A stretch of 10,778 nucleotides of DNA from an uncultured Verrucomicrobiota bacterium (GCA_903925515.1 CAIYFP010000350.1:1-10778), one strand, 5' to 3'; counted from the stretch's first letter, positions 1 through 6,555 are shown. Program-made: numbers and translations. The notes: generated by a model not told the origin, from the letters alone.

Positions 1-152
1 CCGCTGCTGTCTTGGTAGGTGGGAGGGAGAGACGCGGGCGTTGAGGCTCCGCTCCAAGAGTAGTTCTTGATGTCCTGTGATCTTGCGGGCGCAACCCCCG
101 CAACCGTCATCGCGAGCAACGCCATGATGAACGGGCCCATGATTCTCTTCAT
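1..152 (-). CDS. Secreted protein of unknown function, N-terminal part only
   Basis: The reading frame is open from an ATG at 152 to the left edge (50 codons), so only the N-terminus is present. It starts MKRIMGPFIMALLAMTVAGV and continues APARSQDIKNYSW. This is a typical Sec signal peptide: basic n-region (K2, R3), hydrophobic core at about residues 6-20, and an AxA-like cleavage site near residues 21-25. The mature part begins with polar, Ser/Thr/Pro-rich sequence. No Shine-Dalgarno is visible before the start. The product is probably exported to the periplasm or surface. The start lies about 165 nt downstream of an operator-like dyad also found upstream of the neighbouring pseudopilin. The family cannot be named from 50 residues. 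Confidence 0.65.
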   Translation of the reverse strand, partial: MKRIMGPFIMALLAMTVAGVAPARSQDIKNYSWSGASTPASLPPTYQDSS

Positions 153-392
153 ATTGGCAATGATTTGATGTTTTTGACTCACCCGGCGCGGCTTACAACC
201 TCGCCAAGCTCCCGTGATGGTGGCCGGGTCACCCATGCCAGACAGGGCTGGGTACACCTCATGCTACGACCTGCTTCGTGGGATTCCTGAAGAGCATGCC
301 GCACAGGGCATTGGAATGTCTTGTCGTCCATTCAGACGACAGGCGATACCGTCACGACGCGTCACCCTGAGCGCGGGGGGAGGAGCCTACGC
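153..392. other. Intergenic region between pseudopilin stop and secreted-protein start
   Basis: There are 240 bases without a convincing gene; short open frames here show no family features. The segment next to the secreted-protein start (about 150-180) is richer in A and T than its surroundings, as expected for a promoter. The only clear structure is the dyad at 318-341. Confidence 0.5.
318..341. promoter_or_regulatory. Operator-like dyad, copy 1
   Basis: The core is a dyad TGTCGTCC-N4-AGACGACA (322-341), with seven of eight symmetric pairs matching. The 24 bases 318-341 match 1337-1360 at 20 positions, and all four differences are transitions. This copy lies 166 nt upstream of the start of the secreted protein and 52 nt beyond the stop of the pseudopilin. 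It can fold as an RNA hairpin, but no T-run follows on either strand, so a protein-binding operator is preferred over a terminator. Confidence 0.5.
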
Positions 393-1265
393 CTAGAAGT
401 TGGCGGACTTTCTCGGCGTGCGTTGTCGAAGCCAGTTGATGTCGTTCATCACCACCGGTTGGGTCAGCGCGTTGTCGAAGCCCTTGATGCGTACCGGCAC
501 GATGCTCGTTCCCTGCCATCGCTTGATCTCGGAGTGGCCATCCACGAAGGCCAGGCCACCGGCTCCATTGTGATAGCTGGCGGGCATGTCCATCCATCGG
601 TCTGCCCCAGGCGCAAAGAACCCTGCGTCGTTGATGCTGTCCGGATGCTCGTCGAGGTACATCCATGTCTCGGACGGGCCGGGAAAGGTGATCTCAGATG
701 ACTTTCGGACGTGGAGGTAAACATCGCTCCAAGGACCGTCCTCGGCATTCCCCTCGCCAATGCCGATGTTGCCCGAGACGCTCCGTGCCCTTGCGGTCCA
801 GCCTTTGGACCTTTGGACTGGGCTCACGAAGCGGTCGGCCGGACAACGGTAGATGTTGCGCGAACCGGCGTAGTACGGAGCCAGCTTCGAGTAGTTCGGG
901 TCCGTAAAGAGGGCGAAGTTGGTGTTTTGGGGGCTGATGTCCCAGTCCAGCCAACCGAGCACCCATGGCGAGTACTTGCTGGTGATCAGTTGGGTGCTGG
1001 CGGCCGCCAGCGACCCGTGGACAGCCCCGGGGAACCGGTCTGCGTTGTCGCCCAGGTACATTTGGCAGGCAAGCATGAGTTGCTTGGTGTTGTTCATGCA
1101 CGCGATGCCTTGCCCCTTGGCTTTTGCCTTGCCCAAGGCCGGAAGCAACATGCCCGCCAGGATCGCAATGATGGCAACCACGACCAGCAGCTCAATGAGC
1201 GTGAACCCCGCATCGGGCCGACGGGACCACGGACGAGTCCATGGTCCTGCATGACCCTCGCCCAT
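393..1265 (-). CDS. Prepilin-like protein (pseudopilin), H-X9-DG type
   Basis: A 290-residue protein with a type IV prepilin leader cut by prepilin peptidase at G20|F21, followed by FTLIELLVVVAIIAILAGML. Glu25 is the conserved Glu5 of mature pilins, and the hydrophobic helix acts as membrane anchor and assembly stem. The C-terminal region carries His232, nine residues, then Asp242-Gly243, the H-X9-DG signature of large Planctomycetes-Verrucomicrobia pseudopilins. A CPAD segment (141-144) and the closing NWLRQRT have counterparts in the gene at 6745-7566. The ATG at 1265 was chosen over the one at 1304 because it gives a shorter basic leader and leaves a palindrome outside the coding region; neither has a clear ribosome site. 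Family members are thought to belong to type II secretion-like machines; substrate and partners are unknown. No assembly ATPase or secretin is nearby. Confidence 0.88.
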   Translation of the reverse strand: MGEGHAGPWTRPWSRRPDAGFTLIELLVVVAIIAILAGMLLPALGKAKAKGQGIACMNNTKQLMLACQMYLGDNADRFPGAVHGSLAAASTQLITSKYSPWVLGWLDWDISPQNTNFALFTDPNYSKLAPYYAGSRNIYRCPADRFVSPVQRSKGWTARARSVSGNIGIGEGNAEDGPWSDVYLHVRKSSEITFPGPSETWMYLDEHPDSINDAGFFAPGADRWMDMPASYHNGAGGLAFVDGHSEIKRWQGTSIVPVRIKGFDNALTQPVVMNDINWLRQRTPRKSANF

Positions 1266-1296
1266 GCCCGGATGCGGTTGGCCTCGCCAAGTATCT

Positions 1297-1310
1297 CGCC
1301 TCATGAGGCG
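1297..1310. repeat. Perfect 14-bp palindrome CGCCTCATGAGGCG
   Basis: A perfect palindrome with no spacer, 31 nt upstream of the preferred pseudopilin start at 1265. It contains the alternative ATG at 1304. It could be a regulator site or part of the 5' leader; nothing in the sequence decides between these. Confidence 0.35.
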
Positions 1311-1321
1311 CGGAGGCTACC

Positions 1322-1340
1322 AGACGGCAAAAAGCCGTCT
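1322..1340. promoter_or_regulatory. Dyad AGACGGC-N5-GCCGTCT upstream of pseudopilin
   Basis: A perfect 7-bp inverted repeat around AAAAA. It directly abuts and overlaps the operator-like dyad at 1337-1360, so two dyads stand in tandem upstream of the pseudopilin. It may be a second regulator site or a leader hairpin. There is no T-run after it in the direction of the pseudopilin gene. Confidence 0.4.
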
Positions 1341-1360
1341 TGTCGTCTGTTTAGACGATA
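1337..1360. promoter_or_regulatory. Operator-like dyad, copy 2
   Basis: The dyad TGTCGTCT-N4-AGACGATA (1341-1360) is symmetric at seven of eight pairs, the eighth being G/T. It is the second copy of the element at 318-341 (20 of 24 bases shared). It lies 72 nt upstream of the pseudopilin start at 1265. Both copies precede minus-strand genes for exported or envelope proteins, which suggests a common regulator. No regulator gene is in the window. Confidence 0.5.
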
Positions 1361-1418
1361 CGGTCCCTTGTCTTGATACAGGCCCGCTACTCCCCCTTCG
1401 TCTTCGCCCAGGAATCCT

Positions 1419-2208
1419 TCAGGGCAATCGTGCCTCAATATGGCTTGGTGCGGGTGGACGGGAGGGGGTCAGGCAGGTCGAATTCCATGCGCGCGCCACG
1501 AGGTCGATCATCGCCGTTAAGTACCGGATGGTACTGAAGCCGGGCGATTTCCTATTCACCGTCTCCACGATCCCGTTCTGCGCATCGGCCGCCCCGTTGG
1601 TCACCCGTGTCGTCCGTCACGCCACGATCCTGTCCCAGCGCTTCCGGGTCGTCTGCCACACCGTCACCCTCTCCGGGACCCGCGAGCGCGACACCCATCC
1701 GCACCACCCCTTGAGAACCTTCTCGGCCACCGCCGCGTCCGCCTCCGTCAGCTTGTCGTCCCCCTTCAGCGGTGCCCACCGCACCTTCTTCAGCTCCGCC
1801 CGAAACACCCGCCGCTCATGCCGCCTCACCTCGTCCAGCGCATGGCTCACCCGTCGCTCCACCATGAGGGAGTCGAACACCAGCACCGCGCCCCTCCACG
1901 GCGAGCAGCACACGCGTCGGTTGGCCGTCCTGCTTGGGCTCGCTGACGATCGTCAGGGAGTTGTGCCCGCGCTTCCTGCGGGCCTCGTCCACGGTCACCC
2001 CCCACACTTTTTCAAGGCCCATGCGCCCATGGGCACGCTCGACGTGATGCAGCAGGACGTTCCAGGCCCTCTGCGGATGCTCGCCGATGACGCGGGCCAC
2101 CTCGGCGACGGTCATGCCGCTCAGGGCAAGGACCCGCAGCATGGACTCCATGAGCAGGTGGAACCCGCTGCGCGGGCGGGAGCAGGGCACGGCGACTGGG
2201 TGCACCCC
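1419..2208 (-). pseudogene. ISL3-family transposase remnant, internally deleted and frameshifted
   Basis: Three pieces in order resemble ISL3-type DDE transposases. From 2208 to about 1890: MTVAEVARVIGEHPQRAWNV, then VTVDEARRKRGHNSLTIVSE with the first catalytic Asp and the DExxxxRGH motif. After a frame change near 1888-1910: FDSLMVERRVSHALDEVRRH, matching the family's FDRFHVxKxxNxAxDEVRR block, then a Lys/Trp-rich segment. After an in-frame TGA at 1617-1619: TNGAADAQNGIVE and GFSTIRYLTAMIDLVA, matching the C-terminal SNGxxE...RGYRSxxNLIAMIYLIAG region. The zinc-binding N-terminus is missing. About 50 residues carrying the second catalytic Asp between EGRG and VFDS, and more before the C-terminal block, are also missing. 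About 260 codons remain of a usual 400 or so. Terminal inverted repeats and target duplications were not found. It cannot make active transposase. Family alignments are from memory. Confidence 0.8.
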
Positions 2209-2988
2209 GGCGCGTACGCGTGTTCATGCCCATGCAGGATGAGGACGACGTTGTACCCGGCCACGACCTCCTTGAGCGCGGCAAGGTCGTCGGGCAGCCA
2301 CCCCTTCTCCAGGCCCCAGCCGCGCAGCCCGTCATGCCACATCAAGACCACCGGACGTCCGCTGTCGCCCACCCGGTCCCGGAGGTCGGCCCGAAGGAAT
2401 TCGAGTCGGCCCGCCGGGTTGTTCCATGCGGCCTGCCGGTCGTACACCGGACGCGGCGTGTTCCCCGGGAACAGGTTGAGGTTCACCCTGTGAAGGCCGC
2501 CCCAGTCCCATGGATGGGGATAGCTCAGTGCGTCGAGGTGGAATCACTCGGGTCCCCCGCGCCGCGCCTGCCTGCGGATCACCTCGCGCTGGACCCATGA
2601 GAACCCCGTGGCCGACTCGGCCGACAGGTCATGGTTGCCCATCCCCTCGAAGGCGCGAAACCGAAGCAACGCCTTGCCCTCGGGATCGAACAGGCCCCGG
2701 TAGCCACCCCCCATGCCGTCGATCCTCGACGACGTCCACAAGGTCGCCCGCAACAAGGACGGCGCGCGGTTCCGGAACGGTCCCGCCCGGTGCAAAAGGC
2801 CGCCCCGGCAACGCGTTCATGACGCGCAACGTCGCCTCCGTGACCGCGACGCCCCACTTGTCGAGGTGCACCTGCGGGTCCGCCACGACGTAGAAAGTGA
2901 CGTCTCCTGACGGACGGGCCGCGAGGGCCGCGAGGCGGCAACCGGGCGGCGCGATCCACGGCAGCACCTCAATGAAACGTCGTCTCAT
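2209..2988 (-). pseudogene. Calcineurin-like metallophosphoesterase pseudogene, 3' end lost
   Basis: Reading from the ATG at 2988, the metallophosphoesterase motifs appear in order but not in one frame: ADPQVH (motif I, residues 36-41), GDLVD (motif II, residues 81-85), GMGNHDL (motif III, 2628-2639), VNLNLFPGN, VVLMWHDGL (motif IV) and ILHGHEHAY (motif V, GHxH, around 2214-2234). The frame shifts near 2718-2724 just after DVVED. An in-frame TGA lies at 2544-2546 before FHLDALSYPHPWDWGG. Three residues or so after the GHxH motif the homology stops and ISL3 transposase sequence begins, so the C-terminus is gone. The intact protein would have hydrolysed phosphoesters with two bound metals. The start is 38 nt after the stop of the serine hydrolase gene on the same strand, so it may once have been the last gene of that operon. 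Confidence 0.8.
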
Positions 2989-3026
2989 GATGGATGCCCA
3001 TGGTGATGCCGGCCCCGGCTCCGCGA

Positions 3027-3959
3027 CTAGGGCCGGAGCAAGTCGCGGGCGATGCCGGGCAGCAGCGTCTCGTCCTGCGCGTGGCCCTCCGTGAACACGA
3101 CGACCGCCCAGCGGCGTCCGTCCGGAAGCTCGACCAGCGCGCAGTCATGGCGGGTCTGGCTGGTCCACCCGGCCTTGGACCAAAGCAAGGCGCCGTCCGG
3201 CAATCCGCCGGCGACGAACCCGGTGGTCTGGTCCTCGGGCGTCGGCTTGGCCTTGGGGTCGCGCGACAACAACGCCTTCATCTGCTTGCAACGCTCGGGG
3301 GTGACCGCCTTGCCGAGGGCGATCTCCGCCATCAACCGGGCGGCGGCGTCGGTGGTGAGGAGGTTGCGGCGCGGCTCGAACATGCGGATGGCCTGGGTCT
3401 CGCGCCCGTAGGGACCCTCGCACCATGGCTTCTTGTTGCAGTTGATTCCCGCATATCCAAGCGACGCGAAATGGCGGTTCACCGCGTTGCGTTGCTCTTG
3501 CCACGCACGAAGCGCGTCGGGCGTCAGCTCCGGCCCGCTGGTCGTGCCGGTCAGCACGTCGAGGACGTAGTGCGTCGCCTCGTTGGACGAGTCCACGATC
3601 ATGTCCCTCATCGCCCGGCGCAGCTCGTCGGAATCCTCGACGCGGCCGTCCGCGAGCCAACGATGGGCCGCGACAAGGTAGAACAGCTTCACGACGCTGG
3701 CCGGATAGATGGGTTGGTCGCCCCGGTGCGAGGCCCAGCGGATGGCGTCGGGACGGGTGAGGTCCACGAGGGTCACGGCGAGTTGCCCGGGCGCGAGCGG
3801 GGCCTTGCGTGGCGTGCCGCATGCGTTCGCAACGGCCTTGTCGATGCGCGACCGCAAGGCTTCGTCTGGCGCTCCCCCTGCCATCCCGCCCGGCCCCGCC
3901 GCGAACGCGATGCCACCCGTCAACCATGCCAGCCACCCCGCCCATCGCCATGCCCTCAT
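3027..3959 (-). CDS. Exported serine hydrolase of the class A beta-lactamase fold
   Basis: A 310-residue protein. Residues 1-21 form a Sec signal peptide ending GGIAFAA. The three signatures of the penicillin-recognising fold are present with changes: Ser88-V-V-Lys91 (SxxK nucleophile), Ser124-Ser125-Asn126 (SSN in place of SDN) and Lys262-Ala-Gly264 (KAG in place of KTG) followed by WTSQTRHDCAL. A segment with Cys174 and Cys180 (INCNKKPWCEG) could form a disulfide. It probably acts in the periplasm on a beta-lactam, peptidoglycan peptide or other amide/ester; the substrate cannot be read from sequence. It starts 54 nt after the PP2C stop on the same strand, so co-transcription is likely. It is not safe to call this a resistance enzyme: no Glu166-type loop was identified with certainty. 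Confidence 0.85.
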   Translation of the reverse strand: MRAWRWAGWLAWLTGGIAFAAGPGGMAGGAPDEALRSRIDKAVANACGTPRKAPLAPGQLAVTLVDLTRPDAIRWASHRGDQPIYPASVVKLFYLVAAHRWLADGRVEDSDELRRAMRDMIVDSSNEATHYVLDVLTGTTSGPELTPDALRAWQEQRNAVNRHFASLGYAGINCNKKPWCEGPYGRETQAIRMFEPRRNLLTTDAAARLMAEIALGKAVTPERCKQMKALLSRDPKAKPTPEDQTTGFVAGGLPDGALLWSKAGWTSQTRHDCALVELPDGRRWAVVVFTEGHAQDETLLPGIARDLLRP

Positions 3960-4013
3960 GCCCCCGACGCTGCCGGGGCGAGGGATGGGAAGCGAGCCCG
4001 TCGATGGGGGCGG

Positions 4014-4871
4014 CTATCCGACCCTGACGACCACGGCCGTGGTATTGTCGCGGCTGCCACCGTCGAGGGCGGCGATGACCAACGCGGCGGCCGAGCGTTC
4101 CTCAAGAGGGCGCGCGAGGTGGCTGGCCACGGCATGATCCCACAGGCCATCCACAAGCCCGTCGCTGCAAAAAAGGAAGGTGTCGCCGGGCTCGATGGCA
4201 ACGGCGCCGATCTGGGGCTCGGCGAACGGGTTCCCGGCGCCCAGCGCCTTCTGGAGGATGTTGCGGCGCGGATGCGACCGGGCCTCGCGCTCGTTGATCT
4301 GCCCCTGCCGCCGCAGCCAGCCCACGTACGTGTCGTCGTTCGTCACCTGCCGCAGCCCCGGGCCATGGGCTGGCAGGTGGTAGATCCGGCTGTCGCCCAC
4401 GTGCGCAAAGTAAAGCCAGCCCGGCGAGAACCAGCCAAGGCTCAGCGTCGTCTGCATCCGCGAGCATTCGGCATAGGAACGGCCGAGGTAGCTGATCGCC
4501 TCATGGATGCGGGAGAACAACTCGCCGAGGACGTCGGCGCGTCCGGCCTCGATGCCCTGGGCTGCGAGGCCGAAGGCGCGGGGCATGAGGGCGGTGATCT
4601 TCTCGACGGCGATGCGGCTCGCGAACTCGCCGGCCTTTTCCCCGCCCATGCCATCCCCCACGGCGAACGCATAGTCCATCGTGTCCAGCCCGGCCTCGCC
4701 GTGCCGCCCGAGACGCTCCACCTCGCGCGCGTCAAACCGCACGCCCACGTAGGAATCCTCGTTGCTGGGGCGCACCCGCCCCTTGTCCGAGAAGGCAGAC
4801 CATTGGATGCGGGAGGGAACGCCCCGGGCGTCGTCGGCGCGGGGGCTTGCCGGGGAAGCAAGGGGGTTCAC
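4014..4871 (-). CDS. PP2C-family serine/threonine protein phosphatase
   Basis: A 285-residue soluble protein that dephosphorylates Ser/Thr in a metal-dependent manner. Family motifs in order: RPSNEDS (Glu38, Asp39), VGDGMGG (Asp73, Gly74, metal ligands), MQTTLS (140-144), HVGDSRIY (158-165), LFCSDGLVDGL (Asp237) and SRDNTTAVVV (Asp275, metal ligand). The length fits the short bacterial Stp/PrpC type; no membrane segment or sensor domain is attached. It starts with GTG, and the start overlaps the stop of the upstream kinase-like gene (GTGA, 4868-4871), so the two are translationally coupled. The pairing of a kinase-like protein with a PP2C phosphatase suggests a reversible phosphorylation switch with opposing activities; the target is unknown. 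Confidence 0.93.
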   Translation of the reverse strand: MNPLASPASPRADDARGVPSRIQWSAFSDKGRVRPSNEDSYVGVRFDAREVERLGRHGEAGLDTMDYAFAVGDGMGGEKAGEFASRIAVEKITALMPRAFGLAAQGIEAGRADVLGELFSRIHEAISYLGRSYAECSRMQTTLSLGWFSPGWLYFAHVGDSRIYHLPAHGPGLRQVTNDDTYVGWLRRQGQINEREARSHPRRNILQKALGAGNPFAEPQIGAVAIEPGDTFLFCSDGLVDGLWDHAVASHLARPLEERSAAALVIAALDGGSRDNTTAVVVRVG

Positions 4872-5251
4872 CGGGGGGCGGGCAGCAGGGTTGCGAACTC
4901 GAAGTCGATCACGCAGAAGCGCCCGTCACTGTTGCGATAGGTAACGTTTCGGACCTCGGGGTCGTCATGGCGGATGCCGAATCGTTCCAGCTCGGCGAAC
5001 AGCTCCGCGCGGCGGGCCTCGTCCAGGTGCTCGACGCGTTGCCCGCAGTTGGTGGTGACGATGCGCGGGACGGATGGGTCCGACTCGAGGATGCGCGGGA
5101 CAAAGGGGCAACCCACGGACTGGAGGTGGGAGAGGATGCGAACCTCGTTGTCGAAGCGTTCGCGGGCATTCGGGCCGTGGTAGGCCTTGATGACGCGACC
5201 GTCGAACGTCAGGTGCACCGTCGATCGGAGTGTATCCTTGACCTTGAGCAT
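4868..5251 (-). CDS. Very small protein-kinase-like protein
   Basis: From the ATG at 5251 this gives 127 residues (MLKVKDTLRSTVHL...). It resembles a stripped-down kinase fold: DGRVIKAY with Lys22 as the ATP-contacting lysine, NEVRIL with Glu36 as the helix-C partner, VTTNCGQ as a hinge-like segment (65-71), RHDDPEVRNV (94-103) as the catalytic loop in the HxDxxxxN pattern (Asp97, Asn102), and CVIDFEFA with Asp116 in the DFG position. Ordinary kinase domains are about 250 residues, so most of the C-lobe is missing. The glycine loop is not clear. An upstream extension in frame to 5392 looks non-homologous and Arg/Pro-rich, so the inner ATG was chosen. It is probably the first gene of an operon with the PP2C gene. 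It could be an active minimal kinase, a small-molecule phosphotransferase or an inactive binding protein. Confidence 0.7.
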   Translation of the reverse strand: MLKVKDTLRSTVHLTFDGRVIKAYHGPNARERFDNEVRILSHLQSVGCPFVPRILESDPSVPRIVTTNCGQRVEHLDEARRAELFAELERFGIRHDDPEVRNVTYRNSDGRFCVIDFEFATLLPAPR

Positions 5252-5300
5252 GGCGACGAGGGCGAGCGGCCCCACGATGCGTGCCTTGTTTTGGACACGC

Positions 5301-5316
5301 TGCCGTGTTTTTGCCA
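5301..5316 (-). promoter_or_regulatory. Weak sigma-54-like promoter facing the kinase-PP2C operon
   Basis: On the minus strand TGGCAA-N6-GGCA keeps the GG and GC dinucleotides exactly 10 nt apart, as sigma-54 promoters require, but it lacks the TT of the -12 box. It would start transcription about 38 nt before the ATG at 5251. A chance match is quite possible. Confidence 0.25.
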
Positions 5317-5341
5317 CAGGCCGCCCGGGTATTGTCGATGG

Positions 5342-5365
5342 AAACCATGAACGAAAGCATGGTTT
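5342..5365. promoter_or_regulatory. Inverted repeat, candidate enhancer site for sigma-54 activator
   Basis: AAACCATG-N8-CATGGTTT is a perfect 8-bp inverted repeat with an 8-nt spacer. It is centred about 97 nt upstream of the expected transcription start of the glutamine synthetase gene, within the usual range for NtrC-type activators. It also lies upstream of the divergent kinase-PP2C operon. The sequence does not match the NtrC consensus I know, so the protein that binds it is unknown. Confidence 0.45.
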
Positions 5366-5424
5366 TGATCGCCCGGACGGCCCTGCGCGCAAAAAAGGGG
5401 GGGATTCGCGATTCGCGCAAACGG

Positions 5425-5440
5425 TGGCACCCTTCGTGCA
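5425..5440 (+). promoter_or_regulatory. Sigma-54 (-24/-12) promoter of the glutamine synthetase gene
   Basis: TGGCAC-N6-TGCA, with GG at 5426-5427 and GC at 5438-5439 separated by exactly 10 nt. The -24 box is a perfect TGGCAC; the -12 box reads GTGCA against TTGCA. Transcription should begin near 5450, leaving a leader of about 65 nt that contains a 7-bp dyad CCCGGGT-C-ACCCGGG (5461-5475). Nitrogen-responsive control of glutamine synthetase genes by sigma-54 is well known in other phyla. Confidence 0.65.
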
Positions 5441-5515
5441 TCCCCGGCAAAATCAGGTGGCCCGGGTCACCCGGGTGCAACAACAAGAGACGCAATCCGA
5501 CAAAGAGAGATCGTT

Positions 5516-6541
5516 ATGGCGAAGTACAAGCTCGAATACATCTGGCTCGACGGCTATGAGCCGACTCCCAACCTCCGCAGCAAGACGCAAATCAAGGCGT
5601 TCGACGCCTTCCCCACCCTCGAACAATTGCCGGTCTGGGGCTTCGACGGCAGCTCCACCCGCCAAGCGGAGGGGCGCAGCTCGGATTGCCTCCTCAAGCC
5701 CGTGGCCGTGTTCCCCGACGCAACGCGAACCCACGGCGTGCTCGTCATGTGCGAGGTCATGATGCCGGATGGCACCACGCCCCATCCCAGCAACAGCCGG
5801 GCGACCATCCTGGACGATCCCGGCGCATGGTTTGGGTTCGAGCAGGAGTATTTCCTCTACCAGGACGGCGTGCCCTTGGGCTTCCCAAAGGGCGGCGGCT
5901 TCCCCTACCCGCAGGGCGAGTACTACACGGGCGTCGGCTACAAGGCGGTGGGCAACATCGCCCGCCAGATCGTCGAGGAACACCTCGACCTGTGCCTCGC
6001 GGCCGGCATCAACCATGAGGGCATCAACGCCGAGGTCGCCAAGGGCCAGTGGGAGTTCCAGATCTTTGGGAAGGGCTCCCGCTCCGCCGCCGACCAGGTC
6101 TGGGTCGCCCGCTACCTCATGATGCGCCTGTGCGAGAAGTACTGCGTGGACGTGAACTGGCACTGCAAGCCCCTCGGCAAGGACGTGGACTGGAACGGCT
6201 CCGGCATGCACTCCAACTTCTCCACCACCCACCTGCGCGAGGTCGGCGGCAAGGAATACTTCGAGGCGCTCATGGCCGCCTTCGACACGTACAAGAACGA
6301 GCACATCGCCGTGTACGGCCCGGACAACCACCTCCGCCTCACCGGCCTGCACGAGACGCAGTCCATCGACAAGTTCAACTACGGCGTGGCCAATCGCGGC
6401 GCATCCATCCGCGTGCCCCATAGCTTCGTCAACAACGGCTACAAGGGGTACCTCGAAGACCGCCGCCCGAACTCCCAGGCCGACCCCTACAAGATCGCCA
6501 GCCGGATCCTCCAGACGATCGCGACCGTCCCGCTGAAGTAG
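5516..6541 (+). CDS. glnII: Glutamine synthetase, type II (GSII, eukaryotic-like)
   Basis: A 341-residue enzyme that makes glutamine from glutamate, ammonia and ATP in the cytoplasm; GSII enzymes are decamers. Motifs: VWGFDGSST (40-48), WFGFEQEYF (Glu109, Glu111, metal ligands), EVAKGQWEFQ (Glu173, Glu180), NGSGMHSNFST (His232), GPDNHLRLTG (268-277), NRGASIRVP (Arg294) and YLEDRRPNSQADPY (312-325, Glu314). Length fits bacterial GlnII (about 330-345) rather than GSI (about 470), so it lacks the adenylylation site of GSI. The ATG follows a weak GAGAGA ribosome site (5505-5510). It is transcribed alone, divergently from the kinase-PP2C operon, from a probable sigma-54 promoter at 5425-5440, and ends in an intrinsic terminator at 6581-6611. 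The type assignment is firm; the symbol glnII follows rhizobial usage. Confidence 0.96.
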   Translation: MAKYKLEYIWLDGYEPTPNLRSKTQIKAFDAFPTLEQLPVWGFDGSSTRQAEGRSSDCLLKPVAVFPDATRTHGVLVMCEVMMPDGTTPHPSNSRATILDDPGAWFGFEQEYFLYQDGVPLGFPKGGGFPYPQGEYYTGVGYKAVGNIARQIVEEHLDLCLAAGINHEGINAEVAKGQWEFQIFGKGSRSAADQVWVARYLMMRLCEKYCVDVNWHCKPLGKDVDWNGSGMHSNFSTTHLREVGGKEYFEALMAAFDTYKNEHIAVYGPDNHLRLTGLHETQSIDKFNYGVANRGASIRVPHSFVNNGYKGYLEDRRPNSQADPYKIASRILQTIATVPLK

Positions 6542-6555
6542 GACGGACCCTCTCG

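Noticed and set aside
1370..1418. ISL3 terminal inverted repeat or target duplication at the left end of the remnant
   Set aside because: No sequence matching the other end could be found, and the right end is already lost at the junction.
1264..2493. A 409-codon plus-strand frame over the pseudogene region
   Set aside because: Transposase and phosphatase motifs are on the minus strand; the plus-strand product is Arg/Ser/Pro-rich without motifs.
3009..3036. CCGGCCC...GGGCCGG inverted repeat at the end of the serine hydrolase gene as a terminator
   Set aside because: It has a 14-nt loop, overlaps the stop codon and has no T-run. GC-only 7-bp repeats are expected by chance in this composition.
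2994..4940. A 648-codon open frame on the plus strand
   Set aside because: It lies opposite the serine hydrolase, PP2C and kinase-like genes, all of which have clear motifs. Its product is low-complexity Arg/Gly/Ala-rich sequence, the usual antisense shadow in high-GC DNA.
5388..5403. A6G7 run in the divergent promoter region as a regulatory tract
   Set aside because: No repeat or phase-variation context was found. It is only noted as a place where sequencing errors are likely.
5453..6421. A 322-codon minus-strand frame over the glutamine synthetase gene
   Set aside because: It is the reverse-strand shadow of a well-identified gene.
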